Assembly: GCA_020746105.1 (NCBI GenBank)
Contig: CM036658.1
Span: forward strand, 30,777,099-30,841,098
DNA: 64,000 nucleotides
Reading direction: 5' to 3'
Source: Trogon surrucura
Lineage: Eukaryota > Chordata > Aves > Trogoniformes > Trogonidae
The position numbers and the translations under genes are program-made. Positions 37,662 to 48,570 of this stretch are shown piece by piece. The number at the start of each line of letters is the position of its first letter. Position 1 is the stretch's first letter. The notes under the pieces are model-generated. The model was not told the origin of the DNA and made no database searches. It saw only the letters and a program-made list of their open reading frames with translations.

Positions 37662-37989
37662 AGAAGGTTACCTCCAGGAGGTAATAAGACAGGACAGATG
37701 ACCAACAAGAGTATTCCATTCCATATACGTCATATTTAGTAAAAAATGAGAGATCACAAGAGTTTCTCCCCTTTTTGCCCTTCCTTATTTTCCCTTTTCT
37801 GCAATGGCCGGTGTCCAGGGAGGACTCCATCTGATCTCCGGCTTTTGATCCAGATCCCGAGTTCCCGAATCTAGCTCCCTGAATCCAGCTCCTCGCCGCT
37901 GCAGAGCCTGGGGCTTCCCCAGTGCCACCTGCCCTGCAGCATCAGTGTTGATTGCTATCGGGGGAGGGAGTCAGGTTCGAAATCAGGCT

Positions 37990-37997
37990 TATATATA
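37990..37997 (+). promoter_or_regulatory. TATA box of LTR D
   Basis: TATATATA about 67 bp before the ATTAAA signal, the spacing expected for a short R region in plus orientation. Confidence 0.6.
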
Positions 37998-38056
37998 GTT
38001 GTGTGTATACATATAGTCTTTATTTTCATCTTTTCACCATTATTTCCATTATTTTC

Positions 38057-38062
38057 ATTAAA
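38057..38062 (+). terminator. LTR D poly(A) signal (variant)
   Basis: ATTAAA, the common variant of AATAAA, followed by a T-rich stretch. Confidence 0.5.
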
Positions 38063-38197
38063 GCTGTTCTAGCTTTTCTTCTCTAACCTATAAGTCTCTC
38101 TGCCTCATTCCCTTTTCCTTCCCGCTTGGGGGGAGGAAGACGGGGTTAGAGAGCGTCTGTCCACATTTAGTGGCCCACCCAGCCCTAAACTGCAACA

Positions 38198-38202
38198 ACT
38201 GG
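38198..38202. repeat. Probable target duplication of LTR D, right
   Basis: ACTGG, one mismatch from ATTGG at 36621-36625. Confidence 0.55.
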
Positions 38203-38317
38203 TTTATAAAGTATTATGAAAGATGAGTGTTACGTTAAAATCCCAATTAACTGTAACAAACTTTTCACAGAAGGGTGATGTAAGATGGTGCCAATGCCGT
38301 TTCAGTACAACTGCATA

Positions 38318-39445
38318 GCCACATTTATCTTTTACGAAGACATAACCAGGTGGATGGATGGTGGTCGTGCAGTGGATATGGTTTATCTGGATATCAGCAA
38401 GGCATGTGACACCGTTTCCCACAGAATCCTCATAGGTAAACTGAGGAAGTGTGGTCTGGATGACCAAGTAGTGAGGTGGGTCACTAACTGGTTGAAGGGA
38501 AGAAGTCAGAGAGTTGTAGTCAGTGGGCCAGAGTCCAGTTGGCAGCCTGTATCTAGTGGGGTCCCTCAGGGGTCAGTGCTGGGACCAGTGTTTTTCAACA
38601 TATTCATCAATGACCTGGATGTGCGATTAGAGAGCGCTGTCAGCAAGTTTGCTGATGACACAAAGCTGGGAGGAGTGGTTGACACACCAGAAGGCTGTGC
38701 AGCCATTCAGACAGACTTACACAGGCTGGAGGGCTGGGCGGGAAGAAATCTTATGAAGTTCAACAAGGGCTAGTGTAGAGTTTTGCACTTGGGAAAGAAT
38801 AACTCCATGTGCCAATATAGGTTGGGGACTGACTTGCTGGAGAGCAGCGCAGGGGAAAGGGACCTGGGGGTTCTAGTGGACAGTAGGATGACCTTGAGCC
38901 AGCAATGCGCCCTCGTGGCCAAGAAGGCCAATGGCATCCTGGGGTGTATTAGAAGGGGAGTAGCTAGTAGGTCGGGAGAGGTCCTCCTGCCCCTCTACTC
39001 TGCCCTGGTGAGGCCACATTTGGAATATTGTGCTCAGTTCTGGGCCCCTCAGTTCAAGAAGGACAGGGAACTGCTTGAGAGAGTCCAGCGCAGAGCCACA
39101 AAGATGATGGAGTGGAACATCTCCCTTATGAGGAAAGGCTGAAGGAGCTGGGTCTCTTTAGCTTGGAGAAGAGGAGGCTGAGGGGTGACCTCATTCATGT
39201 TTATAAATACGTCAAGGGGGAGTTTCAGGAGGACGGAGCCAGGCTCTTTTCAGTGACTTCCAATGACAGGACAAGGGGCAGTGGGTACAAGCTGGAACAT
39301 AGGAGGTTCCACAAAAACATTAAGAAAACTTTTTCAGGTGAGGGTGCCAGAGCACTGGCACAGGCTGCCCAGGGAGGCTGTGGAGTCTCCTTCTCTGGAG
39401 ACATTCAGAACCCTCCTGGACGCATTCCTGTGCGATCTGCTGTAG
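38318..39445 (+). pseudogene. CR1 ORF2 reverse transcriptase, nearly readable
   Basis: The frame is open from 38318 to a TAG at 38771-38773, then continues in the same frame to about 39110, shifts by one, and shifts back by about 39330. Motif A ([11 protein letters not shown]) keeps its catalytic aspartate, motif B is GVPQGS and motif C is FADDT, so the active-site residues survive. After the stop come 'NGILGCIRR', '[15 protein letters not shown]', '[19 protein letters not shown]' and '[18 protein letters not shown]'. The endonuclease and the first RT motifs are absent through truncation. It was dead on arrival and cannot move itself. Confidence 0.92.
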
Positions 39446-39534
39446 GTGATCCTGCTCTGGTGGGGGGGCTAGACTAGATGATGTTTTGAGGTCCCTTCCA
39501 ATCCCTAACGTTCTGTGATTCTGTGATTCTGTGT
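38318..39534 (+). mobile_element. CR1 LINE, 5'-truncated, full 3' end
   Basis: A 1.2-kb CR1 with the back two thirds of the reverse transcriptase, the C-terminal part, the 3' UTR and three octamers (TTCTGTGA-type) at 39512-39533. The 3' end matches the subfamily of the copies at 8881 and 16337. It starts in the '[10 protein letters not shown]' segment, about 120 bp after LTR D. Confidence 0.96.
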
Positions 39535-42500
39535 AATAAGATTTAAAATTTACCATTTTACATGGATCTTGCCCTTCTGAGACTATACAGCAACTTCTTT
39601 TTGAGCACAGCATGAATACCTAATGAGCAAATGAGGCACAGAAAGAGTAAATCCTGGAAACCTTTAGAAACAGACACTAGCAAATCTAGTGCATTAAAAT
39701 CGAGCACTCCTGTATATTTGTTCAGCGTGGTCACGAGTCTTCATTTCAGAAGCTCTGAGTAGAGCAGGCAGTTCCTACAGATGTGGCTGTTATGTAACTC
39801 TCTGTGCAGGAACACAGTGCATTTGAACAAGACAAAGCAATGTGTTAATGTGCTATTTGTATAAACCCTCTGTTCAGTGAGGGAGAGTAGGTTCCAAACT
39901 GTATCATTTAAAAAGTAGACAAGGATGGTAGAAAGCTACAGAATTCAATCTTGCACGTGCTGTAATGCCACCATTTATCTGAAAGACAGATCTGATGGAT
40001 GTTGTAAGAGCAAACCTTCAAGCTCCTGAAAGGAAAAAAAAAGTGCAATAATTATCCATAAAAGCTTAGTGGAAGATTTTCTTCCATTGGTTCTATTAAA
40101 AAGTAATTAGAGCCTGTGCAACTGCCAAAAATTAGCAATTAACATTGCTACATAGGAGAACGCTGGCACTTAATCTGGTTAGTGTTCTCAAGGAACCCTC
40201 TAATGCACTAATTGTATCTGTCTATCCATCTATCTTAGGTACTTACACGGCCCCTATTACCACAATATATAAGCATTTTACAATCTTCAGTGCAGTTATT
40301 TTTACAACACCCTGGTGAGGTCAAGGAAATACCATCAGACCAAATGCACAGACGTGGATCTAAGTTTAGGATATAAAGTTACACAGCATTTCGTTTTCAA
40401 AATCCTTTGTCAGGAAGTATTTCTGGGTGCACTATGATTGTAATAAAACTTATATCTAGGTCAACCAAGGGAAAATAATTAACTTCAGGGTTTCATTCAA
40501 ATATAAAATCAATTTCAGATGTTAAAATGGTTTTAAAAAAAAAATACTGTAGACCAACTTTAAAGCCTGAACCAGAGCTTGTTCTGGATGTTTGCCGCAA
40601 CAACAATCCCCAGTTCCCACAGAATTTAAAATTAATTTCTAATTCTGCTGTTGAAACTGCAAAGATGGTCTTTCTAGTGTCTGAACAGATGCACATTCAG
40701 TGGAAGGACAGCAACAGTTGAGCAAGAAAGCTGACAAATGGGACATGAACATGCCAGACCTTCGACACTGCCGCAATGATCATCTAGAGAGGTGATTAGA
40801 AGACAGGAAGGAAAACACATTAAAAAAAACCTGTTAAGACAGAGATTGTACTTTTTCACGGGTACGCATAAAGAATAGACAGCATTAGGCTTAAATCAAA
40901 ATTGTGTTAAACTCTGTTTTGCTTAAAAGCCCTAAAAACACACAAGCTATGCAAAAATCAACAAAAGACCAATATGAACTTTTTTCAGTTTCAACTGATG
41001 ACTTACGCATAATTTTAGTTACATATAACCTAGCAATTTGTCACCTCTAAATATAAAAAAAACACAAAAAAAAGTTCCCCCTTCCTGTCTCCAAGTTGTG
41101 ATAAGCTTTCAACATACGGGAAACAAATGCTTCAACACAGCTGAGGCACGAAAAACATTTTGGAGTGGTAGCTAAACAGTATCTTCCTTAATAGTGTTTT
41201 ATGCTAATAGCTGTACTGCCTTTATATATAATAAGAAAAAAAATATTGACAATATCCAATGAAAGAAATAAGGGAACATCAGAGACAGAAAGAGATTCAT
41301 ATCTTGCAAAAGATTCATATCTTCATTTTCAGTGTCCTTTTACTACATAAAAAGTACACTACAAGAAAGTTAAATGTGCCAGGGAAACAAAGTAGTGTAT
41401 TACATAGTTACCTATGGGAAGAATTTTCCTTTTACAATATGCTTAGTGTTTTATGGTTTTCAATTTACAATTTTAAAAAGCATCTATGCCTGTTCCTTGA
41501 TGACTTTGCTTAATTAAAATTCCAGTGAAAATGCAACCAGTCTTTTTCACAGTACATATTATAATGAAGAGCAAGCAAATTCCACTTTTTTCTTGTTCTT
41601 TTTTGAATAAAAAACCCAACGTTCTCCTGAAAGCGATCAAGATCATCCATAATTACGGAATAAAAGATTCTCTTTGAGTCTCATAGTATCTTTAAAGGTG
41701 ATTATTGATCAAGATAACATGGCAAAAAGGGTGCACATATCTTCAAGAGCATGAGCTATTTTCAAGTGAAATAATTTACATTATCTTTAAGCAATAAAAC
41801 AGGACCAGAAGATTTATATAAATTTAGGTTGTAGGAGAGCAAATAATTTACCAGTAGTACAGAATGTTGATTTAATAACACTGTGCAATTCAGATCATTT
41901 AAGATTAGTGTTTAGTGACTTTAATCAATCATAAGTAAAAATATTTTCATAGACTGATTAGACTGTGCAGATCCTGAACTACCTTTTAAATAGATACCTG
42001 CTTATAACTGGTATCTTCGTGATCAGGGAACATTACATGAGCACTAGAGGATCCTCCCGCACAAGGTTCAGCAAAAGATATTCTGAGAACAAAGAATAAT
42101 GAAAATACAAGGCTGAAATCTCTTCCCCAAAAAGTAGCCAGCTTTTTTGGTGGTAGATTTTCCTTTAATGCACGCAGATGATGATAGCACTTCAGCTGAA
42201 AACAGTTAACAGACTGACACACTATTACACTTCTTCATAATTCAGTTACTTAATTTCAGCTACCTGTTGATACCTTTTGCATAAAGCATCTCAGAACTTA
42301 TCAGTTTTAGTGTCCTCATTTCAGGGAGGGGTTTGGTTTCAGATGTTGGTTTCAATATATATGGTTCAGTTTTCCTGAACCACTTAAACTAGTGGTCTTT
42401 TAGCATCCTTTCTGCCAAAGTTTAACCTTAAAAATTATGGTAGAAATTAGGGTCACGGCATCAAAATTGCCCCTACAATCTTAGCTGGAGCTCCTGGCAC

Positions 42501-43913
42501 ATACATTTTATGGTCCAGACTTGGATTGTACAATACTTTCAACGTAAGTCCCACCTGACTGAATGGAAAAGGTCAAGCTGGCCGGTGATTAGAACAATTT
42601 AATTTGGTAGAAGAGCCCTGGATTACTGTGTTGGAAGGTAAAAAAGCAACAGAGACCTTTTTTTGGTTATTTTTAAAAAAAAAAAAAAAAAAAAAACAGG
42701 GAGGGATGGAGGGTAGAGAGATGGTCTAGAAGCTAATTCAGTAAATGAGTTTCAAGAATACCCTGGATTCTGTCCCTGCCTCCATGACACAGCTTGGTGA
42801 TACCGCAGGAAATCACTGCCATCAAAACTGTACCTGTCTTGCAGATACGTATTCCTTATTTTCTGACCTGAAATACTCATATCTGATTTGCCAAAGTTAA
42901 ACCTATTATAACTGAAAACAGTGGAGCCATAAATTCCTTAATACACTGAAAAACAAAGTTTCTGCTGTAGCACATTTGGCACCCTCCAGTCTGGCGTCTG
43001 TCAACTAGAAATAATAAGTCCTCACCTCATAAATGTTTTATAAAAATAAATTCATTAAACATTTATGAGACTTTCTAGGACCACAATGATGCTTATCACA
43101 GAAAAGCCCAATCGGGATTTAATTCTCCATTCGGAAAAGCTCTGAACATCATGAAACCTACAAGGTATGGGCTACCACACCAAATAATTATAATGATACA
43201 GTATCACATAGCTAATTACATACCAAGCAGGAACTATCATAAAATAAGTAAGGCAGAGTCTCACATAAAACAATTATGGGACTGCAACTGAAAACTGCAT
43301 CAAAAGTAATAAAGAAACCATTTTAAGAATACACAGCCTAAGTTTATGTTGCATCTTCTAGTTTAAAAGGAAACCAGAAGCTGGGAAAAGATTAACTCCA
43401 TCATTTGGTATCATACTGATAATTGAGTCATATAGACCATTATAAGACCACTGGTACACATAAAAAAACAAGGTAATTGACAGCCATGATATGAAGAATC
43501 TGAGAGAATAATGGAGATGGACCTTTTACTGGAGGTTTATATATGAAGGTGGGAGGCAGTGAGATTCACTCAGCTCTCTGAAGAAGAGGGACTTCAGTAC
43601 ATGGATTCTGCTCAAAACATCCTCTTCCCAGAGCTCTCAAATATGCACATCTGGTCACAGCCTTATCATCATATCAGTTTTTCAATTACGCTTATTTTCA
43701 CATCCCCTTCTGTTAAGCTTTCTTAACACAAAGGTAAATTCTATATACAATTATGTGCATTACAGCATCCTCACCCCAGTTTACCCACAACCTGCTGTTC
43801 AACCCTCTCACTTCAGGTATGCTATCTCTCATATGCTTGGAAGAGTGGCATGGTTTATTCAGGGAAGGAGGAAAAAAAAAGTCATCCTCACTTACAAGTT
43901 GGAGTCATAGAAT
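39534..43913. other. Anonymous AT-rich DNA
   Basis: No gene or repeat family was recognised over 4.4 kb. It contains an A22 run at 42675-42696. ORFs are 90 codons or shorter. Confidence 0.55.
42675..42696. repeat. A22 run, preceded by T-rich DNA
   Basis: Twenty-two adenines after a T-rich stretch at 42658-42674. No retroposed sequence is recognised next to it. Confidence 0.9.
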
Positions 43914-46170
43914 CATAGAATCATATCAGTTGGAAGAGACCTGGAAGATCAAGTCCAGCCTTTGTCCCAGTCCTATCAACCTACTAAACTATGCCCCCAA
44001 ATGCAACACCTGCCCGTCTCTTAAACACTTCTAGGGACGGTGACTCAACCACCTCCCTTGTCAGCCTGTTCCAATGGCTGACAACCCTCTCAGTAAAGAA
44101 ATTCCTCCTAATATCCAAACTGAACCTTCCCTGGTGCAACTTAAATCCATTTCCTCTCATCCTGTCACTCTCCATGAGGGAGAACAGACAAACCCCTGCC
44201 TTGCTACACCCTCCCTTCAGGTAGCTGTGAGAGCAATGAGGTCTCCCCTCAAACTCCTCCAGGTTCAACAGCCCCATATCCCTCAGCCTTTCCTCATAAG
44301 ACTTATGTTCTAAGCCCTTTACCAGCTTGGCAGCTGCCTCTGTACCCTCTCCAGCACCTCAATGTCCCTCTTGCAGTGAGGGGCCCAAAACTGGACACAG
44401 CACTCGAGGTGAGGCCTCACCAAAGCCGAGCACAGGGGCATGATCACCTCCCTGCTCCTGCTGACAACACCATTCCTGATCCAGGCCAGGATGCCGTTGG
44501 CCTTCTTGGCCACCTGGGCACACTGCTGGCTCATGTTCAGCCACTGTCCATCAACACCCCCAGGTCCCTCTTTGCCTGCCAGCTCTCCAGCCACTCCTCC
44601 CCAAGCCTGTAGCGCTGCTGGGGGTTGTTGTGGCCGAAGGGCAGGACCTGGCATTTGGCCTTGTTGAATTTCATTGAGTTGGCCTTGGCCCAGCGATCCA
44701 GCCTATCCAGATCCCTCTGGAGAGCCTCTCTGCCCTCAAGCAGATCAACACTTCTACCCAGGTTGGTATCGTCTGCAAACTTACTGAGAGTGCACTCCAT
44801 CCCCTGGTCTAAATCATCAATAAAGATGTTAAACAGAAGTGTCCCCAGTTACTGACCCCTGGGGGACACCACTCATGACCAGCCGCCAGCTGGATTTAAC
44901 TCCATTGGCCACAACTCTTTGGACTCGGCCATCCAACCAGCTTTTCACCCAGCAAAGTGTATGCCCATCCAAGCCAAAAGCAGTCAATTTCTCTAGGAGA
45001 ATGCTGTGGGCAACAGTGTCAAATGCCTTCCTAAAGTCAAGGCAGACAACATCCCCAGCCTTTCCTTCATCAAGCAAGTGGATCACCCAATCAGAGAAGA
45101 AGATCAGGTTTGTTAAACAGGACCTGCCCTTCACAAACTCATGCTGACTGGGCCTGATCACCTGGTTGTCCTTCCTGTGTTGCAGAATGGAACTCAGGAC
45201 GATCTGCCCCATCAGCTTCCCTGGCACTGAAGTTAAACTGACAGGCCTGTAATTTCCCAGGTCATCCTCACTTCCCTTCTTATAGATGGGTGTTATATTT
45301 GCTGACTTCCCATCAGCTGGGACCTCTCCACTCAAGCAGGACTGTTGACAAATGATGGAGAGTGGTCTGGCGAGAACCCCCGGCAGCTCACCTAGCGCTC
45401 TAGGGTGTATCCCCTCTGGTCCCATAGATTTATGGATGTCGACATGTACTAGTAGGTCCATGATCACCTCCTCATGAATTCTGGGGGGGAACATTTTGCT
45501 CCCGGTCCTATTCTCTTGGCTTGGGGGACTGGCTTCCCTCAGTACAGGTGTTACTAGTACTGAAGACCGAGGCAAAGAAGGCATTAAGTACCTCAGCCTG
45601 ATCCTTGTCTTTTGCTACTATGTTTCCTTCTGGTTCTAGCAGAGTATGGAGGCTCCCTCTGTTCCTTCTTTTGTTATTAATGTATTTATAAAACCTTTTC
45701 TTACAGTCCTTTACTTTCAAAGCCAGATTAATTTCCATCTGGGCCGTGGACCTTCTAATAATTTCTGTGCATAACCTAACGTTATCCTTATACTCACTAT
45801 GAGTGGCCTGCCCTCTCTTCCAGAGGTCATAAACTCTTTTTTTTTTCCCTGATCTTCAGCAATATGTCCCTATTCATCCAACCTGGTCTTCTATGCCACC
45901 GGCTTGTCTTAAGGCACATAGGGATGGCCTGCTTCTGTGCCTTCAAGATTTCATCCCTAAGTAGCGTCCAGCCTAACTGGACTCCTATACCCTTCAAAAC
46001 TGATTCCAAAGGGATTTTATTGAGCAACCTCCCAAACAGATCAAAGTCTGCCCTTTGGAAGTCTCAGGTGGCAGTTTTGCTGTCAGTCTTCCTCGCATTT
46101 CATGATCCCTGGTTCCTAGATGGTCTCCAACTGCCACATGTTCCGCTAGTCCTGGAATCAGACTTATTAC
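43914..46170 (-). mobile_element. CR1 LINE, longest copy in window
   Basis: About 2.25 kb of CR1 on the minus strand. From right to left it shows the end of the endonuclease-to-RT linker ('LGTRDHEM', 'RADFDLFGRLLNK', 'RRPGWMNRDILLK'), the full reverse transcriptase, the C-terminal part and the 3' UTR with two octamers at 43914-43930. The 5' edge near 46170 is fuzzy. Its 3' end is closest to that of the copy at 46858-48570. Confidence 0.95.
43984..46150 (-). pseudogene. CR1 ORF2 with whole RT domain, frameshifted
   Basis: The largest open piece is 45584-44829 (251 codons). It holds 'NYRPVSLTSVPGK' (RT motif 2 region), motif A CLDFRKAFDT with its aspartate, and motif B GVPQGS. The frame breaks just after GVPQGS by a one-base change and continues at 44800 with FADDT (motif C) and 'LMKFNKAK'-type sequence. 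Pieces at 46027-45827 and 45738-45508 carry the linker before the RT ('KRFYKYINNKRR', 'LNAFFASVF'). The piece near 44277-43984 has the C-terminal '[18 protein letters not shown]'. Most of the endonuclease is missing. It is a pseudogene by frameshifts and truncation. Confidence 0.93.
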
Positions 46171-46857
46171 AGCAGCTTAGAGGTAGCATCCATCACCTGG
46201 CTATGTCATACAGGCTTCCATGATTAAAAAATACAAAAAAAAACCCCAACCAAACAACTATACTCTAGCAAAGGCTAGACTCTTTGCTAGAATACAGAAA
46301 GGAAGCAGAAAAAAGTTTTCAAGCATGAAGATGACATGCATGATCACAACAATGAAGTTTTCCCATGCTTATTGCTCTGAAGTAGATCAACCATGTAGTC
46401 TAAAATAATATTTATTTTTAAAAGCAATACCAGCATGATGCAGAACTCAGCACTGAAAAGTTTTGTCTGAACTATTTGGCCTCAACAAAAAAGTTACAAA
46501 CAACTGAGGATGGTATTTTATAATAGGCAATCTAGTGATGTGTTATACTATCTGTAATGTTATGTATACTATCTGTAATGTTACTATGCAAAGTAGAATT
46601 AAATTAACAGAACCAAGTAAACTGTTCAGAATGATATTTTATGCCATTGAAAGTGTACACAGCCATTTTGGATAATGCTCTTTTGACAATAATAAACAGC
46701 ATGCTATAGAAAATTAGTTCTTCAATCACTATTTTAGGTTTGTAACAACATGCAAAGACAAACGCTTAATGTCACTCTCTCATAAAACAGCACCACTTAT
46801 ACTGCTATCTTCAGCAGCTGTTACTCTTGCTTTTAATTGGGTATTCCCTAACAGATG
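46171..46857. other. Spacer between head-to-head CR1 copies
   Basis: About 690 bp of AT-rich DNA with a 21-bp direct duplication at 46544-46584. No gene was seen. Confidence 0.6.
46544..46584. repeat. 21-bp direct duplication
   Basis: Two adjacent copies starting TATACTATCTGTAATGTTA, 46544-46564 and 46565-46584, differing only at the last two bases. Confidence 0.85.
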
Positions 46858-48528
46858 AGAGGGGGGAATATAACAGCAAAAAAGGCTGAGGTACTTAATC
46901 CCTTCTTTGCCTCAGTCTTTAACAAAAAGACTGACTGTCCTCAGGGCAACTGGACCCCTGAGTTGGTAGGCAGGGATGGGGAAAGAATACCTCTCCTGTA
47001 ACCCAGGAGGAAGCAGTCAGTGATCTGCTGTGCCAGTTAGATCCCAACAAGTCTGTGGGTCCGGATGGGATTCATCCTTGGGTGCTGAGGGAGCTGGCAG
47101 AAGAACTGGCTAGGCTTCTCTCTATCAGTTATCGTCAATCCTGGCTAACTGGGGAGATGACTGGAGATTGGTCAACGTGACACCAATCTGTAGGAAGGGC
47201 CAGAAGGAGGATCTGGTGAACTACAGGCCTGTCATCCTGACCTCGGTGCCTGGCAACATTATGGAGCAGACCATCCTGAGTGCCATCAAGCAGAATGTAG
47301 AAAGAAGACAAGCAGGGGATGAGACCCAGCCAACACGGGTTTAGGAAAGGAATGACCTGGCCTGACCAATCTCATCTCCTTCTATGACTGGGTGACCCAC
47401 CTAGTGGATGAGGGGAAGGCTGTGGATGTGGTCTACCTCAGTTTCAGCAAAGCATTGGACACAGTCTCCCACAGCATCCTCCTGGAAAAGCTGGCAGCCC
47501 ATGGCTTGGACAGGTGCACCCTTCACTGGGTTGAAAAGTGGTTGGATGACCAGGCCCAGAGAGTGGTGGTGAATAGTGCTGCATTCAGTTGGCGTCTGGT
47601 GACCAGTGGTGTCCCCCAGGGATCAGTGCTGGGCCCAGTCCTATACAATATCTTTAATGACAACTTGGATGAGGGGATTGAGTCTACCCTTAGTAAGTTT
47701 GCAGATGACACCAAGTTGGGGGGAGTGTCGATCTGTCAGAGGGTAGGAAGGTGCTGCAGAAGGACCCGGACATGCTGGGTCAATGGGCCAAGGCCAATGG
47801 GAGGAAGTTCAACAAGACCAAGTGTGGGGTCCTACACTTTGGCCACAATAACCCCCTGCAGATCTACAGACTGAGAGAGGAGTGGCTGGAGAGCGCCCCA
47901 CAGGGCCTGGAGTGCTGGTTGACAACTGGCTGAGCATGAGCCAGCAGCGTGCCCAGGTGGCCTGGAAGGCCAACGGCATCCTGGCTTGTATCAGGAACAG
48001 TGTGTCCAGCGGGAGCAGGGATGTGATTCTGCCCCTGTGCTCAGCACTGGTGAGGCCTCCCCTCGAGCCCTGTGTGCAGGTCTGGCTCCTCACTTCAAGA
48101 AGGACACTGAGGTGCTGGAGCGGGTCCAGAGGAGAGCAACGAGGCTGGGGAAGGGACTGGAGGGCAAGTCCTGTGAGGAGAGGCTGAGGGAGCTGGGGGT
48201 GTTTAGCCTGGAGAAGAGGAGACTCAGGGGGCACCTTATCACTCTCTACAACTCCCTGAAGGGAGGGTGTAGTCAGGTGGGGGTCAGGCTCTTCTCCCAG
48301 GCAACCAGTGACAGGACGAGAGGGCACAGCCTGAAACTGCATCAGGGGAGGTTTAGGTTGGATCTCAGGAAGCACTTCCTCATGGAGAGGGTGCTCAGGC
48401 ACTGGGATGCACTGCCCAGGGAAGGGCTGGAGTCACCGTCCCTGGAGGTGCTGAAGGAGAGGCTGGATGTGGCACTTAGTGCCATGGCCTGGCCGATGTG
48501 GTGGTGCTGGGACATGGGCTGGACTTGA
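46858..48528 (+). pseudogene. CR1 ORF2, RT with altered motif A
   Basis: Readable pieces cover the pre-RT linker, 'PNKSVGPDGIHPWVLRELA', a region with frameshifts and a stop, then 47392-47874 with motif A as [11 protein letters not shown], motif B GVPQGS and motif C FADDT. In CR1 relatives here motif A reads YLDxxKAxDT, so the first aspartate, a metal ligand, is serine in this copy. The frame shifts near 47720, and the C-terminal part is read in 47986-48528 ('[19 protein letters not shown]', '[17 protein letters not shown]'). It is non-functional by several independent lesions. Confidence 0.92.
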
Positions 48529-48570
48529 TGATCTCAGAGGTCTTTTCCAGCCTCAGTGATTCTGTGATCT
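46858..48570 (+). mobile_element. CR1 LINE, 1.7 kb with 3' end
   Basis: Plus-strand CR1 from the 'AKKAEVLNPFFASVF' linker through the reverse transcriptase and C-terminal part to the 3' UTR and a degenerate octamer pair near 48558-48570. It is GC-richer than the surroundings. The C-terminal wording ('[15 protein letters not shown]') links it to the minus-strand copy at 43914-46170. Confidence 0.95.

Larger units (their letters stand above)
37662..38197 (+). mobile_element. LTR D, right part
   Basis: LTR D resumes with 'gacaggacagatgacc' and 'gagatcacaag', shared with LTR E. It carries a TATATATA box at 37990-37997 and an ATTAAA signal at 38057-38062, then a U5 part ending CTGCAACA. The end pairs imperfectly with the opening TGTCCTGG. 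No viral coding sequence adjoins, so D is a solo LTR. Confidence 0.85.

Noticed and set aside
37285-37701. 138-codon plus-strand ORF
   Set aside because: Antisense of the minus-strand CR1 in LTR D, running over its edge into the LTR.
37970-37982. GGTTCGAAATC, similar to a tRNA B box
   Set aside because: It lies inside LTR D; no A box at the right distance and no cloverleaf could be drawn.
40217-40236. Possible (ATCT)n microsatellite
   Set aside because: Only about four imperfect units, too short to call.
42675-42696. A22 run as the tail of a processed pseudogene or SINE
   Set aside because: No recognisable retroposed sequence and no target duplication next to it.
47809-48402. 197-codon minus-strand ORF
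   Set aside because: Antisense shadow of the plus-strand CR1 C-terminal coding region.
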